Assembly: GCF_902459655.1 (NCBI RefSeq)
Contig: NZ_CABPSB010000033.1
Span: 1 to 40,967, forward strand
Length of the DNA stretch: 40,967 nucleotides
Origin: Pandoraea anhela
GTDB taxonomy: Bacteria; Pseudomonadota; Gammaproteobacteria; Burkholderiales; Burkholderiaceae
Direction of reading: 5' to 3'
A program made the position numbers and the translations under genes. The notes beneath the pieces were generated by a model that did not search any database, was not told the DNA's origin, and saw only the letters and a program-made list of their open reading frames with translations. Position 1 is the first letter of the stretch. Every line of letters starts with the position of its first letter. Positions 7,548-13,845 of the stretch are shown here, piece by piece.

Positions 7548-8732
7548 TTAGCCGATACGCTTGATGACACGGCCGGGACGCTTCGATTGCGCCAGCACCG
7601 GGGACTCCGTACCAGCGAGACGGGGCTCCTTAGTCCCGGCAAGCTCCTTGCTCTTGCGAACCGGTTGACGAACATCGGCATCGAGCGGACCGCTAGCCTG
7701 ACCTGCTTGCGCGACGGGTGCCATCAAACGACCGATGACCGTCGTAATCAGGCCCTGCAAGATCTCCTCGTTGAACCACTCAACGGGGTCTTGCTGGCTC
7801 AACGCACTCGCGTAGAGTCGACGCTCCTTCGGGTCAAGCGCTTGAAGCGCCACAGAGACGCCGTCGGCACGAGCCGCGCTAATGAACAGGCGTCCCATCG
7901 CCGAGTTGAAGCGAGCATCGTGCACCGGCAATCGCACGAAGCGAACACCCTTAAAGCAAGAAGCGAACTGACCGATCTCAGGCAACGGCACCGCATGCTT
8001 GGGGATACAGCGCACTTCCAGACGCCAGTGAGCTTCGCCGCCGAACATCTGCTGCAGCTTGCTCACCTCGATATCCCACTTGTCGGACGCAAGCGCCGCC
8101 AAGATGGCATCGGCGTGAGGGCCGAGCTCACGGTGCAGAATCTCCGCGCCCTTGTTGTAGACGGTGAGTCTGCGATCCGAACCGAGCACGCCGACGTAGA
8201 GCGTGCCCAGCACACCGCTCCCGTCAAAGTCGTACAGCACTTTGGCGCCGCCACGCTTCCCCTTCACGGTCACCAAGGTACCGTCCAGCGGGTTGAACGC
8301 GTAATCGACATTGACATGCATCATCGTCACGCTCGCGGTTGCCAGGATGCGGCGCGCGCCAACCCCAAAGATGGTTCGCAAGAATTTCCAAAGATTCGCG
8401 ATAGCTGCGTCACCCTTGCGCAGGAACGGGTTCGGGTTGAACTCAACCGTCGCTGCCCACGGATAGTTGCTCTTGTTCGGCTTGCACTCGACTATCACGC
8501 GCTGACCACCGACGCTGACGGCCAAACGACGTTGGAAAGCTTTCCCACGCGTCGTGAGGGTGTGCGTCGTGGGACGTGTAGCCACATTGTCGAAGCTCTG
8601 CTCGATGCACTTCATCTCACCGTCATTAAGGCTTTCGGATCGGATGACCAGCTTGAGCTTGTCGATCCCATGCTCGATCGCTTGCATCTGAGGTGACACA
8701 GCAGGCGTCACCGTGTTTTCTACGTCAGACAT
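7548..8732 (-). CDS. rolling-circle-type replication initiation protein (Rep_trans/RstA-like)
   Basis: A 394-residue protein with an AAGGAC ribosome-binding site eight bases before the ATG at 8732. Seen: MMHVNVDYAFNPLDG near residues 130-145, where a metal-binding HxNxD-like strand would lie, then TLYVG...SDRRLTVYNKGAE at about 175-195. The 'LYVGxxxSDRxxxxYNKGxE' signature is typical of phage and plasmid replication initiators of the replication-initiation-factor family (pT181 RepD-like, CTX-phage RstA-like), in which the strand leads to the nicking tyrosine. A following LEVRCIPKHAVP segment also fits. The C-terminus (about 340-394) is basic and low complexity. It is the last gene of a leftward module after an origin-like spacer. 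The exact catalytic tyrosine is not proven here. Confidence 0.75.
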   Translation of the reverse strand: MSDVENTVTPAVSPQMQAIEHGIDKLKLVIRSESLNDGEMKCIEQSFDNVATRPTTHTLTTRGKAFQRRLAVSVGGQRVIVECKPNKSNYPWAATVEFNPNPFLRKGDAAIANLWKFLRTIFGVGARRILATASVTMMHVNVDYAFNPLDGTLVTVKGKRGGAKVLYDFDGSGVLGTLYVGVLGSDRRLTVYNKGAEILHRELGPHADAILAALASDKWDIEVSKLQQMFGGEAHWRLEVRCIPKHAVPLPEIGQFASCFKGVRFVRLPVHDARFNSAMGRLFISAARADGVSVALQALDPKERRLYASALSQQDPVEWFNEEILQGLITTVIGRLMAPVAQAGQASGPLDADVRQPVRKSKELAGTKEPRLAGTESPVLAQSKRPGRVIKRIG

Positions 8733-9270
8733 ACTTTTGTGTCCTTAACTTGAGGCAACAAAGACGAACCGACTCCGCGCGGATTGCGCGACTCATCCTC
8801 TTTTACAACTTCTTGCGGAGACGTCCGGCTTGGTCGCTCGCCCTTCGTCACGATCGATGCGTGCGAGAGAGCGGTTGGTTGGTTGGTTGATTACTTACCC
8901 AGAGTTATCTCTTATTACAGTCGCGCCCGCGGCGACACGCCGGAACGGAAACTCCGAAAATTAACGGGGTTTGCGCAAACTGGGGAAAAGTGTCGCGCAC
9001 GGCGCTGCAATTTCCCGTCAAATTTCCCCGCTTCACCCGAAGCGCCAAAATTTCGTACGCCCCTGGCCAAAACCCCGCTTTTCACGCGACTTCTTCCAAT
9101 TTCCCGCGTTGAAAATTGCGGCGCCGGACGAGAAGTTTCCTCGCTAAGCCCAACCACGCGGCTCAGCTCTAAGTCATCTACGTTCGGAGGAACGTGCGAG
9201 AGAATTCGCCGTCTGGGTAGCGCCATGTCGAGGGCAATCCTGCGGTCCTAAACATGACGTTTTCGCAGGC
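8733..9270. other. origin-like spacer with AATTTCCC repeats and GGTT tandem
   Basis: The segment before rep contains AATTTCCC at 9009-9016, 9021-9028 and 9098-9105, a related AAAATTTCG near 9047, four tandem GGTT units at 8873-8888, and an inverted pair GGCGCT/AGCGCC at 9001-9006 and 9041-9046. AT-rich and GC-rich runs alternate in a manner unlike the flanking coding DNA. Repeats beside a rep gene suggest a replication origin or Rep-binding region. This is inference; a small frame at 8915-9226 overlaps it. Confidence 0.4.
8915..9226 (-). CDS. possible 103-residue basic protein upstream of rep
   Basis: An ATG at 9226 opens a 103-codon frame (MALPRRRILSHVPPNVDDLE...) 44 bases after the stop of the preceding gene on the same strand. 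The first 35 residues look protein-like; the rest is arginine-rich and repeats with the origin-like DNA beneath it. There is no ribosome-binding site of note. It may be a genuine small gene of the replicon or a chance frame across the origin. Confidence 0.25.
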   Translation of the reverse strand: MALPRRRILSHVPPNVDDLELSRVVGLSEETSRPAPQFSTREIGRSRVKSGVLARGVRNFGASGEAGKFDGKLQRRARHFSPVCANPVNFRSFRSGVSPRARL

Positions 9271-10329
9271 TTACTTTTTGCGCACCGAATTGCGAGCGTT
9301 AGTCGAACGGGTGGCCGGAGGAGCTGCCACATTAGTGTCGCCAGTAACAACGCCGATCTCGGGCTGGTCGTCATGACGGCCAGTCGCATGCGAACACGAG
9401 GCAACGTGGCCCGCGATCGTCGAGTAACGAGACTCCCAGCGACGCACCCAGTTCGGCGGCACAACAATGCCGACGCTGTTGAACGGCTGAATCACTTGCG
9501 CCGCCAGATCGATCAGCACGTTCGGCTTGGCTGTCGGGCCGATGATCTTCGGAATTTGCACCAACGGGACACCGGAGTGCGCGAGATACCACGCAAGGCG
9601 CGTGAGCGCGCGCTCGGCATACAGCGGTCCCTCGCGATAGGCAAGGGTCGCATCCGGCAGCATGAGCATCTCCACCAGCACGCGACCGATGCCAAACGCG
9701 TGCCAACCTCGCAGCGTGACATTGGTCATCGCGAAAGCGATCTGCGCGTCAGGATCGGGTTCGCACGCGTCAATTTCCGCGTACATCGAGCAGTGCTCGC
9801 TGAGATAAGTTCTGTCCGATTTCGAATCGTTCTCCATAAAAATCACGACCAGAGCCCCCATTTCGCGCGCTGCGCCGTCAAGGCGCTCCATTTCGATGAT
9901 GGCGTCATCCTCGAACAAGCTCACCCAATGGATTTGCAGGAAAAAGCATGCGCCTGGCTGAATTTTCGCCTTCGCCTCAGTCAACGCTTTCGGCGGTTCA
10001 AGCGACGAGACATCGTCGCGCTCGATCGCCAACATCTGCAACTTCCGGGCGTCAATATCACTGGAAGCGTAGACGTTCAGCGGCTCAAGGGAGCGGCTCT
10101 CAATGGGACGGAAGACCGACACGGTCGAGATCGGGACGGTGGGCATGTCAACCACTACCTGGCGATGCAAGATCATGTGGGCGATCGAGGCCATAGCACT
10201 GGGCAAAGCGTGGCTGGAGTTGATGGAAAAGAGGCTCACTCCCTTGACCGGCTCAACCGATTTACGGTACGCGTCTTCGAGCGCTTTGCGCACGCCCGAC
10301 ACCACCGGAGTGTTCGCGATATCGTGCAT
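9271..10329 (-). CDS. RepA/RecA-fold-like protein lacking a P-loop (hypothetical)
   Basis: A 352-residue protein whose ATG overlaps the stop of the preceding HTH gene as TAATG, indicating translational coupling. No known family is certain. Seen: VSLFSINSSHALPSAMASIAHMI (31-53) sits where a RecA-like ATPase would have its first strand and Walker A loop, but there is no GxxxxGK(S/T). ACFFLQIHWVSLFEDD (127-142) and then GALVVIFMEND (158-168) resemble the Walker B strand and the next core strand of plasmid RepA-type helicases. My inference is a catalytically dead RecA-fold partner of replication. The C-terminal 45 residues are polar and unstructured. The position between an excisionase-like gene and rep supports a replication or maintenance role. 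Confidence 0.5.
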   Translation of the reverse strand: MHDIANTPVVSGVRKALEDAYRKSVEPVKGVSLFSINSSHALPSAMASIAHMILHRQVVVDMPTVPISTVSVFRPIESRSLEPLNVYASSDIDARKLQMLAIERDDVSSLEPPKALTEAKAKIQPGACFFLQIHWVSLFEDDAIIEMERLDGAAREMGALVVIFMENDSKSDRTYLSEHCSMYAEIDACEPDPDAQIAFAMTNVTLRGWHAFGIGRVLVEMLMLPDATLAYREGPLYAERALTRLAWYLAHSGVPLVQIPKIIGPTAKPNVLIDLAAQVIQPFNSVGIVVPPNWVRRWESRYSTIAGHVASCSHATGRHDDQPEIGVVTGDTNVAAPPATRSTNARNSVRKK

Positions 10330-10580
10330 TACGCGCCCTCCGGGGTGGGGGCGCCGCCAACGCGCATCTTTTCGATGAACGCGTCAACGTCCTCGCGGCG
10401 GTAACGGACGGAGCGGCCGAACTTGTAGTAGGGCAACTCCTCCGAAAATTTGCCGAGATAGCGCCACTGCGCCGGGGTCTTCGGGCTCAGATTGAGCTCA
10501 GAGGAAAGTGCGCGATCGTCCAGGAACTCATGCAGCAGTTCCTGGAGTACAGACGGCACGGGGATGGGTGTTTCGGTCAT
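10329..10580 (-). CDS. small HTH DNA-binding protein, excisionase/AlpA-like
   Basis: An 83-residue protein with an excellent ribosome-binding site (AGGAGATCAGC-ATG). Seen: LSPKTPAQWRYLG...LPYYKFGRSVRYRREDVDAFIEK at residues 31-70. 'xxxYxKxGrxVrYrrxDvdaf' is the winged-helix of MerR/AlpA/excisionase family proteins. Known members act as recombination directionality factors or as transcription regulators of mobile elements. The gene is translationally coupled (TAATG) to the 352-residue gene downstream, and two 10-base direct repeats lie just upstream. With a DUF6499-type regulator in front of it, the layout resembles ICE control modules where such a regulator activates the excisionase. No integrase is in the window. 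Confidence 0.75.
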   Translation of the reverse strand: MTETPIPVPSVLQELLHEFLDDRALSSELNLSPKTPAQWRYLGKFSEELPYYKFGRSVRYRREDVDAFIEKMRVGGAPTPEGA

Positions 10581-10652
10581 GCTGATCTCCTAGTTTCATG
10601 AAGTTTCGCCACAACCTTCGTGGCAACGTCAATTTAGGTAGATCAGACACTT

Positions 10653-10686
10653 GAGAAAATGCGAAAGGGTGCGCGGGAGAAAATGC
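10653..10686. repeat. two 10-base direct repeats upstream of the HTH gene
   Basis: GAGAAAATGC occurs at 10653-10662 and again at 10677-10686, with starts 24 bases apart (about two helical turns). They lie between the stop of the upstream frame and the start of the excisionase-like gene, where an activator or the HTH protein itself could bind. Confidence 0.45.
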
Positions 10687-10719
10687 ATTGCGCAACCCAC
10701 TCACTTCATGCTAGCGCTT

Positions 10720-11274
10720 TCAATCCTTCTGTTTCGGATCCAGTTTTGCGACTAACAGGTAACCGCCAGAAACAGCTTGATAGGCGTGATTCAGCAGTGT
10801 TTCGACCTGGCGAAAATCGGGCTCTGCCCCCAAAAGGGGGTGAAACTGCAGGTAACCTAGCAATGCACTGTGAAGCGATCGCCGCACACGACCGTGGGCT
10901 TTCACGTAATCCAATGGGCTACGCACGGATTTCCAGTCGATCGAGAGATCGAATTTTCGTACATCAATCCCAGGTAAATTACCCCGCCTCGCACCCAATT
11001 GCGCCTCAAGTACTCCCGCATCAAGCGCCCCCAATGCATCGACCATGCGCGTCACATTTTGAAGCGTCTTGAACACTATTGGTCTGGTGTTCCAATCGGG
11101 TTTGACGGCGAGAAACGCGTCCGAGAGAGATGGATCCCCCTGCCGGGACGGTTCAATTTGCGGAGACGATTCGTCGTACGAGTATTCATCGTCTTCCGGA
11201 TATCTTTTCCGTTCGACAAGCCTTTTACCGCTTCTTGTCCCGCCATCGAAAAATCCGCTAACTTCTCGACGCAA
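10720..11274 (-). CDS. C-terminal half of a split DUF6499-type regulator (function unknown)
   Basis: An open frame of 184 residues that follows the TGA of the upstream gene (11278-11280) in the same reading frame. The only local start is a TTG at 11274, without a ribosome-binding site. From about residue 19 the sequence is clearly protein-like (an acidic linker PEDDEYSYDESS, then a helical domain ending in AVSGGYLLVAKLDP). The closing 'GGYxxxA' recalls the end of DUF2285 DNA-binding domains, but the rest does not match convincingly. It is best read as the downstream half of one gene with 11278-11859, either broken or joined by recoding. See the finding on this junction. Confidence 0.5.
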   Translation of the reverse strand: MRREVSGFFDGGTRSGKRLVERKRYPEDDEYSYDESSPQIEPSRQGDPSLSDAFLAVKPDWNTRPIVFKTLQNVTRMVDALGALDAGVLEAQLGARRGNLPGIDVRKFDLSIDWKSVRSPLDYVKAHGRVRRSLHSALLGYLQFHPLLGAEPDFRQVETLLNHAYQAVSGGYLLVAKLDPKQKD

Positions 11275-11277
11275 CGC

Positions 11278-11859
11278 TCACAGTTGCTCGTCCAAATTCC
11301 CAGTGAAATCGAGTCGCACCAACATTTCGGTGCCGGTGCAATGAGCGGAAACTAACGTAGATAGCCGTACAAACTGTAGATAGTTCTTTGTCGGCCATGT
11401 GGTCGGTGGGTTAATGACTTCCACCGTATTACAAGCGAACAACCAAGCAAGTCTGTTGTCGGGCAGATCCCCTGATCGTTCAGTCGCCAGCTCAATCGCG
11501 GAGAAATTTGGGTCCTTCAGTTCGTTGATTCCCCAAGTTTCACGGATGTGATCGTTGATGGGCAGAATAGTACCGTCAGGATGTCTGGCTAAATAGGATG
11601 ATATCGTGTCATCGGGCAGTGCTTCCGGAACACAGTGATAGCCGTCCAAGGGCATTTTCGGAAATGGCGTTGGCGGCACATCCTTCACTCGATGATGCAA
11701 CGCATCATAGTCCCGAGCATAGGAACGGTTTCGCCGAAGTAGCTCCCAAGCCCATATAGACGGGTCGCGAAGCGACGCTTCTGGATATTCTGATACCTCG
11801 CGCCAATCGGCTCGGGCTACGAAAAGACTGTCTTCTGAAGGGATAAGGGGCGCCGCCAT
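11278..11859 (-). CDS. DUF6499 (transcriptional-regulator-like) domain protein, N-terminal half
   Basis: A 193-residue frame. The ATG at 11859 is preferred because AGGAG lies ten bases upstream; a GTG at 11889 has none. Seen: DWREVSEYPEASLRDPSIW-AWELLRRNRSYARDY near residues 18-52, the signature of the DUF6499 domain, followed by RETWGINELKDP, also typical. Known: such domains occur at the N-terminus of regulators in proteobacterial ICEs, usually followed by DUF2285, and related proteins activate excision in Mesorhizobium. Here the frame stops at TGA right after FTGNLDEQL, where family proteins normally continue into a helix. It is the last island gene before tRNA-Pro. Confidence 0.7.
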   Translation of the reverse strand: MAAPLIPSEDSLFVARADWREVSEYPEASLRDPSIWAWELLRRNRSYARDYDALHHRVKDVPPTPFPKMPLDGYHCVPEALPDDTISSYLARHPDGTILPINDHIRETWGINELKDPNFSAIELATERSGDLPDNRLAWLFACNTVEVINPPTTWPTKNYLQFVRLSTLVSAHCTGTEMLVRLDFTGNLDEQL

Positions 11860-11927
11860 CGGAAAATCACTCCTAAGGGAATCATCCACGATGGTAGCAA
11901 AGGAGTAGCAATGGCACCCGACAGGGA

Positions 11928-11961
11928 CAAAAGAAAAGGGGTTAGCCGAAGCTAACCCCTT
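11928..11961 (-). terminator. rho-independent terminator of tRNA-Pro
   Basis: On the minus strand AAGGGGTTAGC-TTCG-GCTAACCCCTTTTC forms an 11-bp stem with a UUCG tetraloop and a T-rich tail, nine bases after the CCA of the tRNA. Confidence 0.85.
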
Positions 11962-11969
11962 GATCCTGC

Positions 11970-12046
11970 TGGTCGGAGCGATAGGATTCGAACCTACGAC
12001 CCTCTGATCCCAAATCAGATGCGCTACCAGGCTGCGCTACGCTCCG
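11970..12046 (-). tRNA. proM: tRNA-Pro (anticodon UGG)
   Basis: Reading the minus strand, acceptor arms CGGAGCG and CGCTCCG pair, followed by A and an encoded CCA. The anticodon arm is CTGAT-TTGGGA-TCAG with UGG in the loop, and the T arm contains GGTTCGAATCC. The length of 77 bases is normal. It marks the junction of core chromosome and the accessory stretch to its left; tRNA 3' ends are frequent integration sites, but no repeat of this end is visible elsewhere in the window. The symbol is by analogy with E. coli. Confidence 0.95.
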
Positions 12047-12206
12047 ACGAAAGAGGACGCATTCTAGAGCGTTCCGCGCGCCGCGTCAAATCGCCGTGCA
12101 AGCTCCGGGCATTTTCCCGTTATCGGCTGCACAATATCGACGTCGTAATCGCTTCGCCGACGGTCATGCCGCCGCCACGAAAACCCGCCATAGTGGGAGG
12201 TTCACC

Positions 12207-12701
12207 ATGCCAGAACCCGTGTCGATGAACCTGATTCTCTGGCGTCACGCCGACGCCGAAAACCTGCCCGCCACCCTCGCGCTTAGCGCACAGGCCGATC
12301 TGGCCCGCGAACTTACCGATCGTGGCCGCAAGCAGGCCGAAAAAGCCGCTCAATGGCTCCGCGCACGTCTGCCCGATGACGCCCTCATTCTCTCGAGCCC
12401 CGCCATCCGCGCCGTCCAGACCGCGCAAGCCCTCACGCCCACGCCGCGCATCGTGCGCGACCTCGCACCCGGTGCGAACGCCATGGCCCTGCTCGGCGCC
12501 ATCGACTGGCCCGGCACCGCCCAGACCGTTGTGCTCGTGGGCCACCAACCCGCCCTCGGCCAACTCGTCGCGCTCCTGATAAGCGGCCAGGAAGCCTACT
12601 GGACCGTCAAGAAAGGCGGCATCTGGTGGCTAGCCTCCCGCCGCCGTGAAGACGAAAGTCAGGTCGTCGTACGCGCCGTCGTCAATCCCGACCTCATCTG
12701 A
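12207..12701 (+). CDS. sixA: phosphohistidine phosphatase SixA
   Basis: A 164-residue cytoplasmic phosphatase of the histidine phosphatase superfamily. The ATG at 12207 is chosen for the GGGAGG ribosome-binding site seven bases before it and because the family begins just ahead of the catalytic motif. Seen: LWRHADAE with the RH pair R13-H14 (catalytic phosphohistidine), SSPAIRAVQTA as the second arginine motif, and VLVGHQPALG with the second histidine. Known: SixA removes phosphate from histidine phosphotransfer proteins such as ArcB or PTS components. It sits before olsB and near the polyphosphate genes in Burkholderiaceae; no direct functional tie is shown. Confidence 0.9.
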   Translation: MPEPVSMNLILWRHADAENLPATLALSAQADLARELTDRGRKQAEKAAQWLRARLPDDALILSSPAIRAVQTAQALTPTPRIVRDLAPGANAMALLGAIDWPGTAQTVVLVGHQPALGQLVALLISGQEAYWTVKKGGIWWLASRRREDESQVVVRAVVNPDLI

Positions 12702-12808
12702 AAGGTCCTACTAAAAGCATCGACGTCCCGTCGAAACTCCCCGAAAGCCCCGCCCATTGGGCAATGTAAGGGGACAGATTAAGGAGTTGCCTCATGACAG
12801 CGGACGTT

Positions 12809-12826
12809 TTGTCATAGAATTGTCGC
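12809..12826 (+). promoter_or_regulatory. PHO box upstream of olsB
   Basis: TTGTCAT-AGAA-TTGTCGC has the 7-4-7 structure of a PhoB site (consensus CTGTCAT-AWAW-CTGTCAY). A -10 region about ten bases on would place transcription start near 12849, ahead of the ATG at 12899 but practically on the ATG at 12851. This is prediction from sequence only. Confidence 0.6.
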
Positions 12827-12898
12827 CTACCGTTCACGGAATCGACATTGATGCTTTTTAAAGTACGTCGCAACGCGACCGTCACAAAAAGGGCCTTT

Positions 12899-13726
12899 AT
12901 GCGCGACCTGCCGAACCCCACCATGCCGCTCTCTTCGCTGACCCCCACGTCGCGGAGGCGTCTTCCTCGCCCTGAAACGCCTGTCAAACCGAATCTGGCT
13001 GTGGCGTGGGTACGCGACGAAAGCGAGCTTCGTGAAGCGCAGCACCTGAGATATCAGGTCTTCGCCGAAGAAATGGGCGCGTCGGTCAAAGGCCCCGCTG
13101 GCCTCGACGTCGACGAATACGACCAGTATTGCGACCACCTGATCGTGCGCGATCAGGACTCGCTCAAGGTCGTCGGCACCTATCGCGTATTGCCCCCCGC
13201 CCAGGCCAAGCGCCTCGGCCGTTTGTACTCCGAAGGCGAGTTCGACCTGTCGCGTCTCGACCATCTGCGCCCCAAGATGCTGGAGACCGGCCGCTCGTGC
13301 GTGCACACCGACTACCGCAACGGCGCCGTCATCATGGCGCTCTGGAGCGGTCTGGCCGAGTACATGCTGCGCAACGGCCTGGAGACGATGCTCGGCTGCG
13401 CCAGCGTCCCGATGGCCGACGGCGGTCACTATGCCGCCAGCCTCTATCGCAAGCTGCAAGATACCTCCATGGCGCCGGCAGAGTATCACGCCGTGCCCCG
13501 CATCGCCCTGCCAGTGGACGAGCTGCAATCGACCCTCGACGTCGAACCGCCCGCGCTGGTCAAAGGCTACCTGCGCCTGGGCGCCCGCATCTGCGGCGCA
13601 CCGGCCTGGGACCCCGACTTCAACACCGCCGACTTCCTCACCCTGTTCCGTCTCGCCGACATGAACCCGCGCTACGCGCGTCACTTCCTCGGCCCGGACC
13701 TCGTGAGCAAACTTCAACAAGCCTGA
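12899..13726 (+). CDS. olsB: ornithine-acyl[ACP] N-acyltransferase OlsB
   Basis: A GNAT-type acyltransferase that makes lyso-ornithine lipid by linking a 3-hydroxyacyl chain to ornithine; ornithine lipids replace phospholipids under phosphate limitation. Seen: AQHLRYQVFAEEMGA near the N-terminus, GLDVDEYDQYCDHLIVRD, VVGTYRVL, ETGRSCVH, and LKGYLRLGARICGAPAWDPDFN-type sequence near the C-terminus, close to Burkholderia OlsB as I recall it. The start at 12899 (275 residues) is chosen because AAAAAGGG lies six bases upstream and a PHO box is placed for it; an ATG at 12851 would add 16 residues. The partner OlsA is not in the window. It ends convergently with ppx at a shared terminator. Confidence 0.85.
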   Translation: MRDLPNPTMPLSSLTPTSRRRLPRPETPVKPNLAVAWVRDESELREAQHLRYQVFAEEMGASVKGPAGLDVDEYDQYCDHLIVRDQDSLKVVGTYRVLPPAQAKRLGRLYSEGEFDLSRLDHLRPKMLETGRSCVHTDYRNGAVIMALWSGLAEYMLRNGLETMLGCASVPMADGGHYAASLYRKLQDTSMAPAEYHAVPRIALPVDELQSTLDVEPPALVKGYLRLGARICGAPAWDPDFNTADFLTLFRLADMNPRYARHFLGPDLVSKLQQA

Positions 13727-13777
13727 CAGGCCCTCCCCCTTAAGTCTTCAGTACCCCGAGCCGTACCGGCGGGACAC

Positions 13778-13805
13778 AAAAAAGCCCGGCAAATGCCGGG
13801 CTTTT
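13778..13805. terminator. bidirectional terminator between olsB and ppx
   Basis: AAAAGCCCGGCA-AA-TGCCGGGCTTTT forms a 12-bp stem with A/T tails on either side, between the convergent ends of olsB and ppx. Confidence 0.85.
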
Positions 13806-13845
13806 CGTTGCGCGTCGCCGCACGAAAACTGCGATCGGACAAGCG

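Noticed and set aside
7175-7681. A 168-codon minus-strand frame overlapping the rep end
   Set aside because: It overlaps rep out of frame, spans the terminator-like hairpin and palindrome, and has no recognised motif.
11970-12046. attL/attR at tRNA-Pro
   Set aside because: The tRNA 3' end is intact with its terminator, but I found no second copy of the tRNA end within the window, so an attachment site is not annotated.
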